DNA of 64,000 nt from Molanna angustata (taxonomy: Eukaryota; Arthropoda; Insecta; Trichoptera; Molannidae): NCBI GenBank assembly GCA_963576475.1, contig OY754970.1:27391091-27455090 (forward strand), read 5' to 3'. A program made the translations under genes and the position numbers. The notes under the pieces were generated by a model. The model was not told the DNA's origin. It searched no databases and saw only the letters and a list, made by a program, of their open reading frames with translations. Each line of letters begins with the position of its first letter. Within the stretch, counting starts at the first letter, position 1. This document shows, piece after piece, positions 1-11,515 of this stretch.

Positions 1-149
1 AAAACTTTTACAGTATTACATACCAACTACTTAGGGCTTCTAAATACGTATTCGAAGTTTTAACTATTCGAATCGCAAATCGGTTAACTATTTGAATATT
101 TGAAAGGAGTAAATAACGATATCGTAGACATCCTTGACGTATTCAAGTG

Positions 150-580
150 AAATCTGGACATAACAGAAGTCGCACGAAAGCAAATGAAATGAGATCGTTG
201 AGAAGAATCTATAACAGAACGATGTCTGACAGGATAAGAAATGAGGACATAAGAAATGAATGTAAGATGAAAAAAATATGTCATAAATAAAACAAAATTG
301 AACACATTGGGATGGATTGGCCACGTGGGGAGAATGAATGAGGAACGCCTGACGAAGAAAATATACAGTGCGGACAGGAATGAAATGAGAGGTCGGTGCC
401 GCCCAAGAAAGGGATATCACGACCGCATGTGAACGATATTCTGAAAGACGGAAATGTTAGAAGCGCGAAAAACAGACGAACATGCATGAACATGTATGTC
501 ACAGCGGATGAAGAAAGGAGAGTTTCCAACACCACAAAACTGGATATCCGCAGCTAAGGGAAGGTAACTCAGACAGAGAA
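150..580 (+). pseudogene. Non-LTR retrotransposon ORF2 C-terminal relic
   Basis: Broken frames read like the region downstream of the reverse transcriptase domain: a piece like RIRNEDIRNECKMKK, then a decayed GH-x-GRMNEER block, then GRPRKG-like and NDILKDGNVRS blocks, then RRTCM. The same string of blocks is intact on the minus strand at 61322-61684 and decayed at 30700-31080, so the assignment rests on three related copies. Several stops and frameshifts make it non-functional. The 580-720 stretch that follows could be its 3' end but I do not recognise it. Confidence 0.7.
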
Positions 581-835
581 ATCCTCCAGAAAAGGAAACC
601 ACTCTGGATACATTGCCCTTCCCCAGGACATCACAATGAAGATATAGGGATAGGGAGATATTCAACTCCCCGATGACATTCAACGTCGGGGGGGAGGACC
701 TGACAAGATACCTACTAGAAAAAGAAGGATGCATTGAATGTTACTGACTATGAACTCGTTCGTTATTTATTTATTTTGTTTCAGAACTACAGCTTTGTGC
801 ATTATGTGGTTACATATTATGGTGCTTTTCATATT

Positions 836-965
836 TATTTATTTATTTATTTTTTAAAGACACCAACAGAACATTGAAATATACACACACAAGTTAACAC
901 ATGATACAAACACATAAGGTCTCCAATGCTCCAATGACAGGCGTCTGTCACATACTACTAAACAT
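836..965 (-). repeat. LINE 3' tail, minus orientation
   Basis: A TTTATTTATTTATTTATT run opens the segment; on the minus strand this is an (AATAAATA)n tail following about 100 bp of 3' UTR that contains a small GACAG/CTGTC hairpin. Similar tails occur at 15528, 33826, 39680 and 59668. No coding sequence is left. Confidence 0.45.
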
Positions 966-1619
966 TAATTTAAATAAAAAAAAAAACAATCATCGCTTAA
1001 AACGTACTTACATAAAATTTGCAGTAAAATAACACTGGTAACGGTGATAAAAAGAAACCTTTAATAGGGAAATAGATTATACAATAATAATGTCTACATA
1101 AAAATAACATTTACCGAGTACAAGATAATAATGTTGCCATCACTGCACAATGCGAGCGCAATCGGGTATTTAATATAGGTACATGGCGACATAGCATTGG
1201 CCATATGAATACAAGCATTGGCGACATAGCATTGGCCATTTCATATGAATACAAGCCTTAATTTTTTTGTTCTAATTCTAAAAAAGAAAAATATCAAAGA
1301 GGACGCTGAGCTGTTGGTATAAAAATAACAATAATAATATAAAAGAGTGATAAAAAAACAGTAAAACATAAGAACAAAATGAGGTACCTAAAGGAGGGAT
1401 TATTAGTGTAAAAGAAGGATCTTGCTTGAAAGAGTTAGGGGACGCGGTTGAAAAATATCTTTATATGTTTTCGATAGGTTTCAAAGTGTCCTGGAAGATG
1501 TCCTGGAAAAAGAAAGAAATTTTACAAAATAAGTGCGTTGTGCTTGGTTTTCTCAAAACAGTATCTATAGAAACTTTCACTAACTGAATCGTAACGACCC
1601 AAATTCATTCAAAAGACGA
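966..1619. other. AT-rich stretch, nothing recognised
   Basis: Contains a short local duplication (ACAAGCATTGGCGACATAGC-type phrase twice near 1190-1250) and A-runs. I see no gene or classified element. Confidence 0.4.
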
Positions 1620-2030
1620 ATGTATTATGGCCAACACTAAACTCTCCACATACATAGTAAGTAGGTATACATTTTTTCTTCTTGAAAGGTTGACAATCTC
1701 TAAATGCATTTTTATAATGTACATTTTTATTAGATTCCTAAACAAATGACAATTTCCCAGAGGATATCAATTTTCTTAATACATATACACAAAAACATTG
1801 TTACGAAACTCATAGTTCGCACTCTCTACATTATAATATGTACCTACCTGTTGAGAACTTGGAGTAAAAAATTGCATTAACAACAGACGAGCATGTTAAG
1901 ATGATGCATGAATGTTGAAGAGGCTATGGATAAGTGTCAAGATAGAAGAATATACCCTATGAGGAAGATGACGTGATAGCATGTAAATGAATACTGTTGA
2001 ATTCGTAATAGTGGAGAGTAAAAAATACAC
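1620..2030 (+). mobile_element. Family S TIR element, short copy with nested LINE tail
   Basis: Starts with GGCCAACACTAAACTCTCCA and ends with AGTGGAGAGTAAAAA, the same ends seen at 46268/56380 and 60762/61765. About 100 bp at 1885-1990 match the C-terminus of the LINE of 61322-61684 (CATG..GATGATGCATGAATG..GAGGCTATGGAT), so a LINE tail was inserted into it. The same insertion type recurs at 61315-61695. Confidence 0.55.
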
Positions 2031-3040
2031 TTTTTTAATATAACCAATACAATAATATCAATATGAAGTCAATAACTCAATTTTCCCATATTTACAGAAG
2101 CTATTTTACTTTTGTTACATACATTTTGCATACAAATATTCAATTTCACACTTAATATAATGGACCAAAGATTGTGTTGTTGAAGGGTTGACAATTCCTT
2201 GAAAAGTATTATTTATAATGTATCAAAAATTTAAACAATATTAAAAAATCTCGATTTTCCAGATCGTGAGAGCTTTTTGAAAATTTTGACAGATGAAAGC
2301 ATAAACAAAACTTTAATGGAAAAATAATCAACTCTAAGTTCATAGACTCATAATATATCGATGGCTAACCAGAAATATACTGTATGACCACTTTTTAGTG
2401 AAATTGAGTTATTATACACATTTTGTAGAGCTCGACTTTATCATTGATCTGTGAAAATAATAAATAATGTCCATATTCTACATAAAACAAATGAAGATAT
2501 ATTTACAGCTAAAGAAAAAGTTAATTTAACATTCATGTTGAGTTTTTTCAAAACTATCAAATATGGACATACAATATTTGTCCTGTTAGGCATCGATATA
2601 TATCATCAATATGAAGTCAATTAGACTTATTTATAGTTTGGGCTGTAGAGAGGACACAAAAAAAAACAATATAAATAATGAAATCATAGAGAAGAAATTA
2701 AGAGTTGTCAATGGAAAATCAGCTTTAAGTCCTTGGACGAAATATTATGATACTTGATCTGAGTTAAGGTCTATGTACTTTACACACATGATGTAAATTG
2801 AATCTATGGAAAATCCGCTTTAGGTCTGTGTACTTTACACATATGATGTAAATTTAAAGTAGATCGGTCGTATAGTTTGAGCTGTAGAATAAGACACAAA
2901 AAGGACGCCAAATATACAAGCACATCACTACGAAATTCAGAGTGTGCACTCTCTATATGATACCCGTTGAGAAATTGATGTAAAAATACGCTTAAAACTG
3001 TGACTCTCGCTATTCCATAGTAATGGAAAGTAATTAAAAG
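2031..3040 (+). mobile_element. Family S element, diverged copy
   Basis: Carries the family phrases in order: GATCGTGAGAGC, TTTTGACAGATGAAAGC, a block like CTAAGTTCATAGACT, GTTTGGGCTGTAGAGAGGAC, ACTCTCTATATGATACCCG and finally a CTATTCCATAGTAATGGAAAG end. The GAGAGC..GACAG..ATGAAA block is homologous to one monomer of the 313-bp array at 46.3-55.8 kb. An internal segment (about 2640-2880) is duplicated. Confidence 0.55.
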
Positions 3041-4139
3041 TATCTACATATTGGACAAATAATTCGAATGCTGAATATTCGAATTTTGAGCCTCTAGTAC
3101 CAACATGACCATATATGTAGTTTCAGTTGGTGAGTTGTGAGTATATACATAGTTTAATAAGCAGTGTAATTTATTTCTCTATTATACGAAACTGTGCGGT
3201 ATAAATTACCTATCCAACTTACTCCTTTTTTCAGGCAAACATAAACTAGATTTTCATTCAACGCAAGCAATAAAACGTACTAAACGAATAAAAAGTCTAA
3301 AGAACAGTTTAACGGTAAAGGTTCTTTATGGACGGTAAGATTTACAGAATGTTTTGATACATGTAACTTTGGTAGAAAGGTACTAAAGTACCAATTTAAG
3401 TACCGTGAAGAGTTCCTGAAAATAATTGTATTTCAATTGATAGCAGTTACACTTTCACAATGTTATTTTATAAAAAAAAGTGAGCTAAAGGAACCATGGT
3501 AAAAAAAATTGATTTTCCAACTGTCGAATGAATCGACAGTATTAACCTTAGTCCCGTGTGGGACAATTGTATGCTGTAGTCGTAGTGAACTTTTTGCATA
3601 GTTTTTCACACAAAGTTTGATGAAATTGAATTTAGTGATGAATTTCTATCTAAAACATAGAGTAGCTATGAGATAGAAAATGATGAATGCAGGTAAAATA
3701 AGCATATACATAGTAATATAGATAATATATAAAAAAATATAAGTTATTTCATTTCTAAGAACACAAATTTTATTATTTCACTTTTGCTGACATGTTTCTA
3801 AGCTATCTTTTTTGTTTGTATATTTTGTTACTAGCCCCATCACTAGGCTCAATATAAGGTAAGGTTAGATAGTATAATAAATACATACGCATTCTTACAT
3901 GTGTGTCTTTTTCTACGTTACTTTTCCATTACCTATTTTAGTACATTTTAAATTTTGTTTAAATTATATCCTTCAGGATATTTTCATCTATTTTGTAAAC
4001 CCATCTTTGTGTTAGTATTTTAAATAGATTGCATTCCTTGTGTTTTTAATATGTGATGGTAAACTATTGAAACGATTTGTTGAAAAATATCGTACGCTAC
4101 GTTGTCCAAAAGTTGTTTTAATATATGGTATACGAGGTT
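3041..4139. other. AT-rich stretch, nothing recognised
   Basis: No long open frame and no repeat end that I can match elsewhere in the window. Confidence 0.4.
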
Positions 4140-4772
4140 TAAGGTCGTTTGGAGGTATGTAGGCTCACCAGAGTGCCAGAGTGGACACTTGGATTGGAAG
4201 CGTTTGCACACCAGCTGAAGCTGATATGCAAACCTATATATGAGGTGGTAAGGTCGGTCTGTTGGACGTGTAGGTATAACCTGTCTGTCTGCCTTTGGCT
4301 ACATACAACCAATCGATATCTCACTTGCCTGGTTCGAACCTGGATAGCGTCTGTTCGGAGAGTCCCGACAGCTGGGCTACAGATTGATCGACCAAGCAAC
4401 TGCAATACCGTATACAATAGATTATTAAATATTAAATGCAACTCAAGTAGAAATAGATGACAGATCAAAAGATGCAACAGGAAATTTAACTTACTCTTTT
4501 ATTGGTATAGTTGTACAATGACGATTATTGATATAAGTAGATATAGACAATATTTAATTATTATAATGTAAATTTAGAACGCGGACAATTTGAACGACGG
4601 CGAGCGATCGGGCAGCGTAAGGACAAGCCACGAAGTCTGGATGATCAACGGAATGCCGGGAGCTCTGTGCTCCTCTTTATATAGGTGTTGAGCTGTGCAT
4701 ACGGCGCAGGGCAAGATGGCGTCTGCTGGCGTAACGCAGCTCCGTAGCGCAATTGGTAATCGCGCCACAGTC
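4140..4772 (-). mobile_element. Possible LTR (minus) with flanking internal sequence
   Basis: GC-richer than its surroundings. Read on the minus strand it starts TGTGGCGCGATT near 4772, then has CTATATAAAGAGGAGC (TATA-like, about 4674-4690), then AATAAAAGAG (about 4492-4502), and later GGTTCGAACC near 4335. A TATA box followed about 180 bp later by a polyadenylation signal is the layout of an LTR. No target duplication, paired LTR or gag/pol frame was found, so a tRNA-derived SINE or a host promoter remain possible. The short minus frames here match no family I know. Confidence 0.3.
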
Positions 4773-4929
4773 GTATTTAAGGTTTTTGACTATCTAGTGT
4801 GTTTACATTGTTGTGAGTAAGTTTGGTCTTCTTATTTTAGCTTGTATAATAGTAGGTTTTACGCATAAATTTGGAAATTGTTGTAAATTTGAATTTAGTA
4901 AAAATCTCCTCACTTTTTTGAATAATCGT

Positions 4930-5569
4930 TTTAACATCGTTTCATAAAATTTCTATGGCAGTATACAAAATATCTACGGGGACTCTCAAAAGTTTGATAC
5001 TTTTATCTCCATACATACATACCTACTAACAAGCTGTTTAGATTATGTAATTGTGAATAATTTATTTGGTCGAATTCCATTTTAAAATAAAAAATAAATA
5101 ACTACGTTTTGGATTCTACATAAATTCTTTATATTCGATAATTAACAATATGTGTCCATTGTTTAATACTCTGTTTGCTGATACTGACCAATCAAAAAAA
5201 CACTGTAAGCTCCACCCTCCACCTATATAACTCAACAGAAAACCCACGCCGTCATAGTCTTGAAGATGCACTACCAAGGCGAAATAGCTATCGACCATGA
5301 ATAAACATTATTATATAGAATCCAAAACATAGTTTTTTTTAAGCTGTTAAGATATTCTGGGAAGGAAAACAGGACTGACCTCCATACTCTCCTATCCTGA
5401 CATACACGTTTTGCATAGAAAACAAAATATTTAAATTAAAACAAAATATCAAAAGTAAAAAACAAAAGCAATCAATATTTTGGACTTAAGGGATTGTAAT
5501 TTGGTACGTATTTTTCAACTATACTTAATATTGCTATGGACAGCTGGATCTCATGTGTAACATGCAACT
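4930..5569 (-). mobile_element. Family C TIR element, minus, interrupted
   Basis: The right end (GACAGCTGGATC..ACATGCAACT) and the body (GACTGACCTCCATACT, GAAAACAAAATAT, TTCAACTATACTTA) match 15990-16348 on the same strand and 62341-62640 on the opposite strand. A 302-bp block at 5039-5340 that is absent from the other copies interrupts it. Confidence 0.65.
5039..5340. mobile_element. Insertion with 8-bp target duplication inside family C
   Basis: AAGCTGTT occurs on both sides (5031-5038 and 5341-5348), and the uninterrupted relatives of this family lack the block. An inner inverted pair AACTACGTTTTGGATTCTA / TAGAATCCAAAACATAGTT is separated by about 200 bp, and the right end finishes in a T-run. 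The phrase GAAGATGCACTACCAAGGCG followed by AAATAGC resembles the terminal phrases of Penelope-like elements, but this is only a resemblance. The 60-residue minus frame inside is not a recognised protein. Confidence 0.6.
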
Positions 5570-6230
5570 AGAAGAGTATTTCAAAATACTAAAAAATATG
5601 GAGTCTAAAATTTTTCGGCGTTCCCTCCGCTGCCAGATGTAATGTAGTCCTTTTCAAATTTCCAAGTCTATGGGCTTTTTGTATGCATCCTGTGTATACA
5701 ACGGGGACAATTTTATCATCAGCCCACCTTTTCTGACTCCAAATATATTATGATTTTCTATGATTTTGTTGATTATACATTAATTATACAATATAGCAGT
5801 ATAAAAGGAAAATATCTCACAGAACCTTTCAAAAATCAAGTAACTAGTTTCTTCTTGTATGTTTTTGATTATCTAACATCAATATGTGCTCGAGTCAAAA
5901 TGTACATATGCTATGAAAAAATATTAGGTAAGTGGCTTTCGCCTACATATATTCAGACTAAAACACTAATCCTCTAAAGTGCTTAGAGCTCGTAACAAAA
6001 TTAATATATTCTTGGGAATAGCGCGCAGAGGCAGTTGAAACGGATAGCTCATTTGCATATTCCAAAAGCAAAAACGTAACATTTGTATAGCTTTTGGAAG
6101 ATTTGCTCTATATTATTCATACTTGTTTCATTAATTCATAAGTTCAGAAAGTTTATTTTAACGAACAGTGAGTCGGATGTAACTCAATGAGATTTTTCGG
6201 CGATTCATTTTACAAAAGCGTCACAATTAA
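5570..6230. other. AT-rich stretch, nothing recognised
   Basis: A 75-codon plus frame at 5750-5977 has no recognisable domain and is likely chance. No repeat ends matched. Confidence 0.35.
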
Positions 6231-6919
6231 GAGGGTGACTGCTGCCAACGTACCTATTTTTTCAATTTGATATACCATCATTATTACTACATAAACGAAT
6301 CATTTTGAAAAAAATAACCTACATAGTTAGTTTGGATATTAATAAAGAGAAATATACCTTAATTTTTTGATTATGTTCTGTATATATTCTTGTAGGAAAA
6401 TAATAGGCATACCCCGATTTTAGACATTTATCTCAAATTTCTAAAAAAATATAAGGTATAGAGCAATATTTTTTTTATAAATTAAAGAAGAACAGAATAC
6501 CTGGAAAAATATGATATGACGTTGCATTAACGCATCAGGTTAAGTAAATAAACCAAAAAAACTTTTATAACGCAATAGCCCTGAATGGAAAATAAATGTT
6601 TTTTAGGTTTATTTACTAAACCTGAAGCATTAATGCAACGTCACATCATATTTTTCTAGATATTTTTGTCTTCTATAATTTAAAAAAATATATATTACTC
6701 TACGCCTTATAATTTATAAAAAATATACGATAAACGTTGAAAATCGGGGTATGCTATTATTTTTCATCAAGAATTTATACAGAACATTATCAAAAAGTTA
6801 AGGTATATTTTTGTTTAATAATATCCAAACTATCTAAATTATTTTTTTCAAAACGATTTGATAAGAAATAATGATGGTATATCAAATTGAAAAATAGGTA
6901 CGTTGGCAGCATTCCCCCC
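6231..6919. mobile_element. Foldback element with ~310-bp inverted arms
   Basis: The left arm reads from GAGGGTGACTGCTGCCAACG rightwards; the right arm reads back from 6919 as GGGGGGAATGCTGCCAACG. The arms stay alignable for about 300 bp through ATACCATCATTATT, CATACCCCGATTTT and TGCAACGTCA, leaving a short centre near 6550-6610. There is no coding frame. The target duplication is unclear. Confidence 0.8.
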
Positions 6920-7787
6920 ATAATATATTATTCTCATTCAAGTTAGAATTATAGAACAAAACAACATTTCATATTGGCAATTATTTATTGTTTCAATCGT
7001 GTTATTTTTACTATACCAACAGTTGTTTTCTTTGAACTTTTATCATTTTTTTTGTTTTATTTAAACAATAGTTTTGGAAAAATAGCTATTATAAACACTA
7101 AATAAATATTTCCTGTTTTCGCAAATATTTTTTGATATCATTGTGCGAATGCTTTTTATGAGATACTAATTCATACTTTGTATCTGTTTTTTTTATACTT
7201 CTACCAAATAACACTTATGATCTGATAAATATCATTTTCCGAAAATTGGGAACACATTTTTCGTATTTTATTTATGTTTTCCAAATAACAATAAATACAA
7301 ATTTGACCTAATTGGATCGAAATAGCGTCATCATATTATTTCAGATTGTATTTAAATCATTTATACAGCTGTGTTTTTTTAATAATAAATATTTATAGAC
7401 CTGAATTCGCAAATTTTCCAATTTTCCCCCTACCGGCAAGAGTCCATGGTGATTTATTTTTCGCCTAAAATATATTTCCACAAACGTATGGGAATTCCAA
7501 CATGCAGGATCACTCAAAGTCTCAAGCGTACCATATTTTATTTTGAGGTATATAATCTATCATTTTTTTGCTTCATACATAAAATATTTGTGAATTTCTG
7601 AAGATTTTAGCTACACGTTGTATTTTGGAAATTTACATAATGGTCTAGGATAATCATTATTAGAGTTCTTTTTATGTGTAACGTATGGCTATTCAGACTT
7701 CATAGAGATAAAACGTATTTCAAATTCAATCATTGACTATACAAAAGTGACCATACCTGAAATTAGCCATATTAATCATAAATAGAT
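6920..7787. other. AT-rich stretch, nothing recognised
   Basis: Long T and A runs; no frame or repeat matched within the window. Confidence 0.35.
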
Positions 7788-7967
7788 GGGTCGATGGCAG
7801 AACGGTTAGCGCGCTGGGCTAGTAATCCAGTAGTCGCGAATTCGAATCCCGCCTCGATCGATTTCGTTCACCTATAGCGCAAACATTTCTGCTTATTTTA
7901 GGGAACGTAGGAAGATGTATATGTACTTGTTTAACAAGGACATATTCATTTTTTATATAAAAAAAAA
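7788..7967 (+). repeat. tRNA-derived SINE, family A copy 1
   Basis: The head has an A-box-like GATGGCAGAACGGTTAG and a B box GAATTCGAATCCC, with an anticodon-arm-like CTGGG-CTAGTAA-TCCAG whose loop would read AGT (tRNA-Thr-like). The acceptor stem does not close cleanly and the body continues (GATTTCGTTCACCTATAGC ... AAGGACATATTCATT), so this is a SINE and not a functional tRNA. A second, shorter copy lies at 9431. Confidence 0.7.
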
Positions 7968-8079
7968 CTGTATAAGAGTAATGGGGATAGCTAGTGTGGT
8001 AAAATATCTTTCTTCTAAATGATATCTTTCCTATGATGGCCTAAATTTACGGTCTCAAAACCAAAGTACACTATCAATA

Positions 8080-8300
8080 ACAATACACCACACATCCTCC
8101 AACACTTACTCGTTCACAATACACGTAGCCCAGCTGTGGAACCAATTTCCCAATGGTATAATAGAAGCTCCTAGCTGATGGAGCTTCTCTTATACCTCTT
8201 AATGGTTTTCAATAAGCTTCTGAAGTCACACTTCTTATCCTCATACCTATAATTCCTTTATCCTTCATCCCTTCCCAACCCATCCTTTTCCTATTTTTAG
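8080..8300 (+). pseudogene. LINE ORF2 C-terminal relic
   Basis: Frames include TYSFTIHVAQLWNQFPNGI then EAPS, the arginine/leucine-tryptophan-asparagine motif found near the end of Jockey/CR1-type ORF2 (compare SARLWNTLSND at 10810-10850). A stop after EAPS and a frame change before KLLKSHFL show decay. A family B SINE follows directly. Confidence 0.6.
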
Positions 8301-8305
8301 ACATT

Positions 8306-8521
8306 ATAATAATAATGATAATAAACACTTCCTTGCACCCTGCGAAAGTGGCGAGTTTATTGCCGTATGGCAATTTCTTCCAACTAACCAGTGTTTCCAG
8401 CCCAGAGAAGCAATATTTGCGTGTGAAATGAATTTAAATAAATTTCTCCTCTGCTGGGAATCGAACATAGAACGCACGCACAGAAACCGAACTGCTTACC
8501 AACTGTACCACGGCGATCGGC
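8306..8521 (-). repeat. tRNA-derived SINE, family B copy 1
   Basis: Read on the minus strand: a GCCGATCGCC-like start, an A-box region, a B box like GTTCGATTCCCAGC (here mutated near 8461), a body, a hairpin AAATTGCC-ATAC-GGCAATAA, then an (ATT)n tail. Copies at 17332-17535 and 58936-59150 share all parts. Confidence 0.75.
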
Positions 8522-9430
8522 TTGTCATTATTATTTATAAATTATGTTTTTCATATTAAATTTTGTATTATTATTTTTTCTTCGTTGTAATCATTATTAA
8601 ATATTGATTTGATTTTTTTGACTAGCTACTTATGTAATATTTTTACTTTCACGCAGTTTCCCTCATAAAAGTAGACAGTATATTTATCATCAAAGTCCAT
8701 GCATCGTTAATGATACATTTTTTCCTATTACGATTATTTCAATACTGACAAAATTTCATCCGCATAATTTTATGTTATCTTACTCAAATTTTAATCAACC
8801 AAAAAAGCTCAGTAGATACCTACCTAACAATACATCTCACATAGCATGGGAGTGGAGACTCCGTTAATTTATGATTTTAATTTCAGAAGTCATAAACTAT
8901 TGGAACCGGCTTGTCCATAAATCAAACAGAGAAATGTTAGAGTTCAAATGAATTGAGACATGAAAGGACTCTGGAAATCACAACTGGGACTGAAGGTCGC
9001 CACGAATCTCTTGGTAGTCTTTTCCTTTTGAGACACACATAATATACATGAGCAAAATAATTATTGCGATTTGGGTCATGGACGTGAACACTTATACATC
9101 AGTAATAGGCATTGTATACAAATAATTAACTAAGGCTCAACCATGCCCCACATAATATCATGTTTATGTGATAGGTACCTATATAATTCATGTGCGTATA
9201 TTATGTATACCTACACCACCCTTGTTTGTTGGCTTGTAAATCAAAATGGAAACATCACAATGTGAAGGTTGGCACAAAAGGGATGTTTGTAACGCAGCTT
9301 TACTAACTTCCATGAATCTAAAACATCATTGAAATATACATTATTAATAATCTAAGCAACGGATGTTATAATATATTAAAAATTACAATAATTTTCTTTA
9401 GTATAATAATATACAATATCACAAACGATG
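8522..9430. other. AT-rich stretch, nothing recognised
   Basis: No domain, repeat end or RNA signature seen. Confidence 0.35.
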
Positions 9431-9557
9431 GATGGTGGTAGAGCGGTTAGCTCGCTGGGTTAGTAATCCTGTGGTCGCGAGTTCAAATCCTGCCACTACC
9501 GATTTCGTTCACTTATAGCACTTGTTACAAGGACATATTCATTATTTTAAAAAAATG
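9431..9557 (+). repeat. tRNA-derived SINE, family A copy 2
   Basis: The head GGTGGTAGAGCGGTTAG with B box GAGTTCAAATCC is followed by GATTTCGTTCACTTATAGCA and the same AAGGACATATTCATT end as copy 1, but about 60 bp of the body is missing. The anticodon stem carries a mismatch. Confidence 0.68.
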
Positions 9558-10639
9558 TGAAAGTCCAAAAAAAGTACATATACAAATGTCCTTATATCAA
9601 GACAAAAATATACCTTTAGTATTTTCTCTCCCTATCTATCCCATTAGAGCAATTACATGATCAAATGGTTCTATATTTTAATTGGAGTCACACCAATACA
9701 AACTTATACGTTATATATAGAAAAATATGGTGTTAATATTAGGTATGCGTCAATTAAAATTTTTAATGATCTTTCAAATAATAAAACGCCATCTGTTAAT
9801 CGTTTCTCGAGTTATTCGTGAAATTTGAGAGGGTAATAATGAACAAGTCAGTATTAAGATGTAATTAAAGTAATGGAAAATAAATGTCCCTATATAATAT
9901 TACCTATAAAATATTAAGTGCTTCAAACCAACTTGACATACTTCTCAATTCAGATATTTAAATAATAACCACAGCTTATTGTTTATGGCTACTATATTCA
10001 TAAAATACAACCGACTGCTGATGTAGCAGAATGTTCCACACAAAATAATATTAATATAATAATAACATACTATATAAATCAAATTATATAATCTTTTCTC
10101 AAGATTTGTTCTAGATATAAACAGTGAAAATGATGTCTCTTTAGACACGCATTATTGTATACCTACCTATGCTTCAAAGATATTTTTTATGTCATATTGA
10201 ATATTCAATTAGCACAGATATCTTTATGGTTTCGATCTGTGGAAGCCTATGGGCCGTATTAATAAACCATTCTCAGTACTCAAGTCAATACTTAGCACAC
10301 AGAAATGTATGGAATTTGTCGTGCTAAGCATTGAGAAAATTCTCAGTACGTTTTATAAATTCGGGCCTATATCTCTTACTATTTACCAACGCCTTCATAA
10401 TTGACGATCCTCTGGCAACATTGTTTTAGACGCCCAGAATTACATCGAAATCTATGTATATACAAATTTAAATATATAAATCAAATCTATACGTTAAGTG
10501 AAAACTTCGATCCTCTATTAAGCAAACAGCGCGCACGGAGGAGTGTTAGATTTGACATAGTAAATGTTTATATGGAAGAGGTCTGTAAAATGATAATATT
10601 TATACATGAAATGCATTATTTACTTTCTCTGCTGTCGTA
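9558..10639. other. AT-rich stretch, nothing recognised
   Basis: Contains an inverted phrase pair near 10255-10370 (CTCAGTACTCAAGTC ... CTCAGTACG, separated by TGCTAAG-type sequence) suggesting a small MITE, but ends are not definable. Confidence 0.35.
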
Positions 10640-11170
10640 ACATTAATTTACATTGTCAACTGTATAATTTAATTAACAACACTAATTCACCACAATATCT
10701 CAAGAAAAAGGTTATTTTCTTGTCAAATCACGGTCTGGCTCTTCGATCTGCTGAACGTACTACACTAGCTATTCCCATTCATTCTACTGAATTTTTCAGT
10801 TCCTCTTTTGAAGTACAATCAGCAAGACTATGGAACACCTTAAGTAATGATACTGCGACGTCTCAATCGATTCAACTTTTTAAAAAGAAACTAAAGCTGT
10901 TTTACCTGTCTAATAATTCTTAACTGACACCCCATATCCATCCTCCCTCCCCTCCCTCAACCTCTATTTGCTTTGTTGCTGTGAATCTACTCATAATAAT
11001 GTTACGTGATTCTTTCCGTTTGTTATAACTTTAATATATCTACCACTATACTATCTATGGTCTCACGTTGTTTTGGTTGGTTGAAAGAAATTGCCTAGTG
11101 GCAATAAACCTGCCATTGTACACATTATTGTACATGAAGCTTAATAAATAGAATAAATAAATAAATAAAT
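10640..11170 (+). mobile_element. 5'-truncated Jockey/CR1-like LINE 3' end
   Basis: A frame ending at 10923 contains ERTTLAIPIHSTEFFSSSF, then SARLWNTLSND, then FKKKLKLFYL and a stop. This matches the typical C-terminus of Jockey/CR1-type ORF2: basic block, x-ARLWN-x-LP, then a basic helix. The 3' UTR follows with the hairpin AAATTGCC-TAGT-GGCAATAA (11088-11108) and an (ATAAATAA)n tail. It is a dead 5'-truncated copy. Confidence 0.75.
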
Positions 11171-11441
11171 GCGTTATAATTACATTAAATAAAATAAAAA
11201 AATAGTTCACATCAAATCATTGATTGTTTTCCTTAGAACATGAAAGAGGAGGGAAGCCTAACTTTAATACACCCGCGTAGTATAAGCTACTGTGGCCAAA
11301 ATTCTAAGCCGGTGGCATGCAGTCACACTACGGTAGATCATCGTCTACTTTCAAATTTAAGAACATGTCAAAGAAAAATACATATCTAAGTACTGTTTGC
11401 AATACGTGAAGAAATAACTTTGTACCCCTTGATGAAAACAC

Positions 11442-11515
11442 AGGTCAAATGACCTAATACACCACCTTCATAGGTCAAATGACCTAATAAACCATCTTCA
11501 TAGGTCAAATAACCT
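11442..11515. promoter_or_regulatory. Three AGGTCA/TGACCT palindromes spaced 30 bp
   Basis: AGGTCAAATGACCT starts at 11442 and 11472, and a decayed AGGTCAAATAACCT at 11502, exactly 30 bp apart as part of a 30-bp tandem unit. Nuclear receptors bind paired AGGTCA half-sites; here the halves are inverted with two bases between. Ecdysone receptor sites normally have one base between, so the match is imperfect. The rest of 11171-12402 holds nothing I recognise. Confidence 0.35.

Noticed and set aside
7788..7862. Functional tRNA-Thr gene
   Set aside because: The acceptor stem does not pair properly, a second copy has the same unrelated 3' body, and no terminator T-run directly follows; SINE fits better.
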